Notes under the pieces: model-generated
Seen by the model: only the letters and a program-made list of their open reading frames with translations
Databases searched by the model: none
Told to the model about the DNA's origin: nothing
DNA from: Emcibacteraceae bacterium
Lineage (GTDB): Bacteria > Pseudomonadota > Alphaproteobacteria > Sphingomonadales > Emcibacteraceae
NCBI GenBank assembly: GCA_016763335.1
Contig: JAESUD010000214.1
Span: forward strand, 1-8,350
Length of the DNA stretch: 8,350 nt
Direction: 5' to 3'
Translations under genes and position numbers: made by a program
Shown: piece after piece, positions 7,383 to 8,350 of the stretch
Layout of the letters: each line of letters starts with the position of its first letter
How positions within the stretch are numbered: position 1 is the first letter of the stretch

Positions 7383-7440
7383 TTGATACTATTACCCAGT
7401 AATTTAGTCTAGTACGCACTATTTTCATCCATAGTATCAA
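7383..7440. promoter_or_regulatory. Divergent control region with candidate HxlR operators
   Basis: The 113 bases between the two divergent start codons contain a perfect 10-bp inverted repeat, TTGATACTAT (7383-7392) and ATAGTATCAA (7431-7440). Inside lies TACT-N7-AGTA (7387-7401), which resembles the YodB-type HxlR box as I recall it, and TAGT-N4-ACTA (7410-7421). ACTATT occurs at 7388-7393 and 7418-7423, 30 bases apart. These are probably binding sites through which the regulator controls both genes. I could not fix confident -35/-10 pairs for either direction. Confidence 0.6.
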
Positions 7441-7462
7441 AAAAGAAACTAAAGGAATAATA

Positions 7463-7795
7463 ATGGATTATGATGGACCTTTCGGTTGTTCAGTAGAAGC
7501 TGCCCTTTCCGTAATTGGAGGGCGTTGGAAAGCTGTTATTTTGTTTAAATTATTAGAGTCTAATATTTTAAGGTTTGGGGAGCTACAAAGAGCTATCCCT
7601 GAAGTTCGCCAAAAGATGTTAACCAATCAACTTAGAGAACTAGAGAGCGATGGAATTATCAATAGGAAAGTTTATCCAGTCGTGCCGCCGAAGGTAGAGT
7701 ATAGCCTAACGGAATATGGAAAATCTCTCAAAAAAATCCTAATGGCTATGAAAGATTGGGGAGCACTTCATCAAGAAAAAATTAAACTTAGATAA
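7463..7795 (+). CDS. HxlR (DUF24) family redox-sensing transcriptional regulator
   Basis: This 110-residue protein is a full-length HxlR-family winged-helix dimeric regulator. Family landmarks are CSVEAALSVIGGRWK at residues 9-23, LRFGELQRAIPEV, MLTNQLRELESDGII (recognition helix and beyond) and VPPKVEYSLTEYGKSL in the wing. Cys9 sits at the conserved N-terminal cysteine position, which in YodB, CatR and QorR reacts with quinones, diamide or other electrophiles to release DNA; sensing of this type is therefore likely here but not shown. The start ATG 7463 has AAAGGA six bases upstream. It is divergent from the MDR reductase and is the only intact protein gene on the plus strand, so the reductase is its obvious target along with itself. 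No clear terminator follows the gene. Confidence 0.95.
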   Translation: MDYDGPFGCSVEAALSVIGGRWKAVILFKLLESNILRFGELQRAIPEVRQKMLTNQLRELESDGIINRKVYPVVPPKVEYSLTEYGKSLKKILMAMKDWGALHQEKIKLR

Positions 7796-8134
7796 TCAAT
7801 TTTACTAAAGTTAGAATTATTTCTTAATAACAGTATTAATACTTAAACCCTAGGTCAAAATTTTAATTGAATGTTCATTTTGAGAAAAAACATTGACCCG
7901 AAAACTTCTGCTTTAGGTCGATAAAAATCATTTAATATTGTTAATGAGAAAAGGTTTAATCTGCTTACAGAAAACAAAATTTAGTCCTTTGCTAACAACA
8001 AAGCCCTTCAGGTTTTTGTGCTAGCTATGTAAATCAATGAGTTAGGTATAATTGGCTGATTTCAACTTAATTACACAGCCTGCTTTATGATCAAAATTAC
8101 TCATATAGTTCAATGATTTATCATCATATTTAAT
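7796..8134. other. Gene-free AT-rich stretch with small palindromes
   Basis: I see no supported gene here on either strand; the longest ATG frame I checked (about 26 codons from 7944) has no ribosome binding site. Small symmetric elements are a perfect 12-base palindrome AGTATTAATACT (7832-7843), TCAAAAT/ATTTTGA (7855-7861 and 7877-7883), and GGTCAA (7853-7858) against TTGACC (7893-7898). None has the GC-rich stem and T-run of an intrinsic terminator. A small RNA cannot be ruled out. Confidence 0.6.
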
Positions 8135-8157
8135 TTTGGTTGCGGGGGTGTGGATTT
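8135..8157 (-). repeat. Fragment resembling the 3' end of the initiator tRNA
   Basis: The 15 bases TTTGGTTGCGGGGGT (8135-8149) are identical to 8291-8305, the CCA end and acceptor arm of the tRNA gene. After one extra base, TGGATTT (8151-8157) also matches. The similarity ends inside the T-loop, and no anticodon arm follows, so this is not a functional tRNA. It may be an old partial tRNA duplication or an attachment-site scar. The two copies begin 156 bases apart. Confidence 0.6.
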
Positions 8158-8199
8158 ACCGTCCTCGCTTCGCTGCGGCGTTGCCTACGGCCGAACCAT

Positions 8200-8226
8200 G
8201 CAATTTATGCTAAGGCATAAAGTTGC
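8200..8226. other. Stem-loop between the tRNA fragment and the terminator
   Basis: GCAATTTATGC (8200-8210) pairs with GCATAAAGTTGC (8215-8226) around a TAAG loop, giving 11 base pairs with a single bulged G. No T-run follows on either strand, so it is not an ordinary terminator. It follows a locally GC-rich block (8159-8197) that stands out from the AT-rich surroundings. Its role is unknown; a processed RNA or a dispersed intergenic repeat are options. Confidence 0.5.
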
Positions 8227-8250
8227 GGATTAAAGTCAAACTCCCACCCA

Positions 8251-8285
8251 TCCAATAAAAAACCCCGGCCGTCAGGGCCAGGGTT
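8251..8285 (-). terminator. Intrinsic terminator downstream of the initiator tRNA
   Basis: On the minus strand AACCCTGGCC pairs with GGCCGGGGTT (arms 8276-8285 and 8261-8270, five-base loop at 8271-8275) with one T-G wobble, and runs straight into a T-rich tail (TTTTTTATT). It begins eight bases beyond the CCA end of the tRNA gene, so it should end that transcript. Confidence 0.85.
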
Positions 8286-8292
8286 ATTTATT

Positions 8293-8350
8293 TGGTTGCG
8301 GGGGTTGGATTTGAACCAACGACCTTCAGGTTATGAGCCTGATATATATA
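8293..8350 (-). tRNA. Initiator tRNA-fMet (CAT anticodon), 3' part only
   Basis: The minus strand contains the anticodon arm TCAGG-CTCATAA-CCTGA with anticodon CAT at 8333-8335, a five-base variable loop, a T-arm GTTGG-TTCAAAT-CCAAC and the acceptor end CCCCGCA-A-CCA with CCA encoded. Apart from a few stem changes this matches E. coli fMet tRNA, including A at position 72, the initiator hallmark that leaves the 1:72 pair open. The three anticodon-stem pairs that are GGG/CCC in most bacteria are AGG/CCT here, a variant I associate with alphaproteobacteria. Upstream of position 8342 the sequence turns into TATATATA, where the D-arm should read something like GAGCTAC on the plus strand, so the gene is incomplete or the window edge is not genuine sequence. 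Confidence 0.88.

Noticed and set aside
7997..8020. Possible terminator ACAAAGCCC/GGTTTTTGT
   Set aside because: The stem has two adjacent mismatches and no following T-run, so it is too weak to call.
7944..8024. Short plus-strand open frame of about 26 codons
   Set aside because: No Shine-Dalgarno, AT-driven composition and no recognisable product.
7796..8350. CRISPR array, insertion sequence or integrase remnant
   Set aside because: No regularly spaced repeats, no terminal inverted repeats and no transposase or integrase coding sequence are visible.

Overview
The window looks like chromosomal DNA from an AT-rich, Gram-negative bacterium, most likely an alphaproteobacterium. The support is a partial initiator tRNA at the right edge whose anticodon stem has the AGG/CCT form that I associate with that class, plus a gene mix (YfcG-type glutathione S-transferase, GFA protein, NIPSNAP protein, MocR regulator) common there. 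This placement is inference; no ribosomal or other strong marker gene is present.

Layout. Positions 181-6199 hold seven genes that all read leftwards with gaps of at most 38 bases, so they are probably one operon. In transcription order they are: a MocR-type regulator (wHTH fused to an aminotransferase fold), an FAH-family hydrolase or tautomerase, a PLP-dependent trans-sulfuration-type lyase, a class I/II aminotransferase, a Nu-class-like glutathione S-transferase broken by a one-base frameshift, a GFA-family zinc protein and a NIPSNAP protein. The first 165 bases hold an unresolved pair of competing open frames. A 160-base intergenic stretch (6200-6359) carries a hairpin behind the next gene and a promoter for the MocR gene. 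That promoter has direct repeats 30 bases apart and sits so close to the ATG that the mRNA may be leaderless.

Positions 6360-7795 hold a zinc-free MDR/quinone-oxidoreductase-type reductase (leftward) and a divergent HxlR-family regulator (rightward). They share a 113-base control region containing a perfect 10-bp inverted repeat and a TACT-N7-AGTA site. This is the standard layout of a redox- or quinone-sensing regulator with its detoxifying target. Positions 7796-8250 have no convincing gene but contain small palindromes, a tRNA-3'-end-like fragment and a strong 11-bp hairpin. The right edge has a good intrinsic terminator and the 3' part of an initiator tRNA-Met gene, both on the minus strand; the tRNA sequence breaks into TATATATA at the window end.

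Working together (inference): the operon looks like an amino-acid or sulfur-compound catabolic unit controlled by its own MocR sensor. The lyase and aminotransferase would make 2-oxo acids, the FAH protein would process an oxo-acid product, and the glutathione-linked proteins would deal with thiol or aldehyde by-products. The substrate cannot be read from the sequence. I did not find a clearly novel system such as a defence island, CRISPR array or mobile element.
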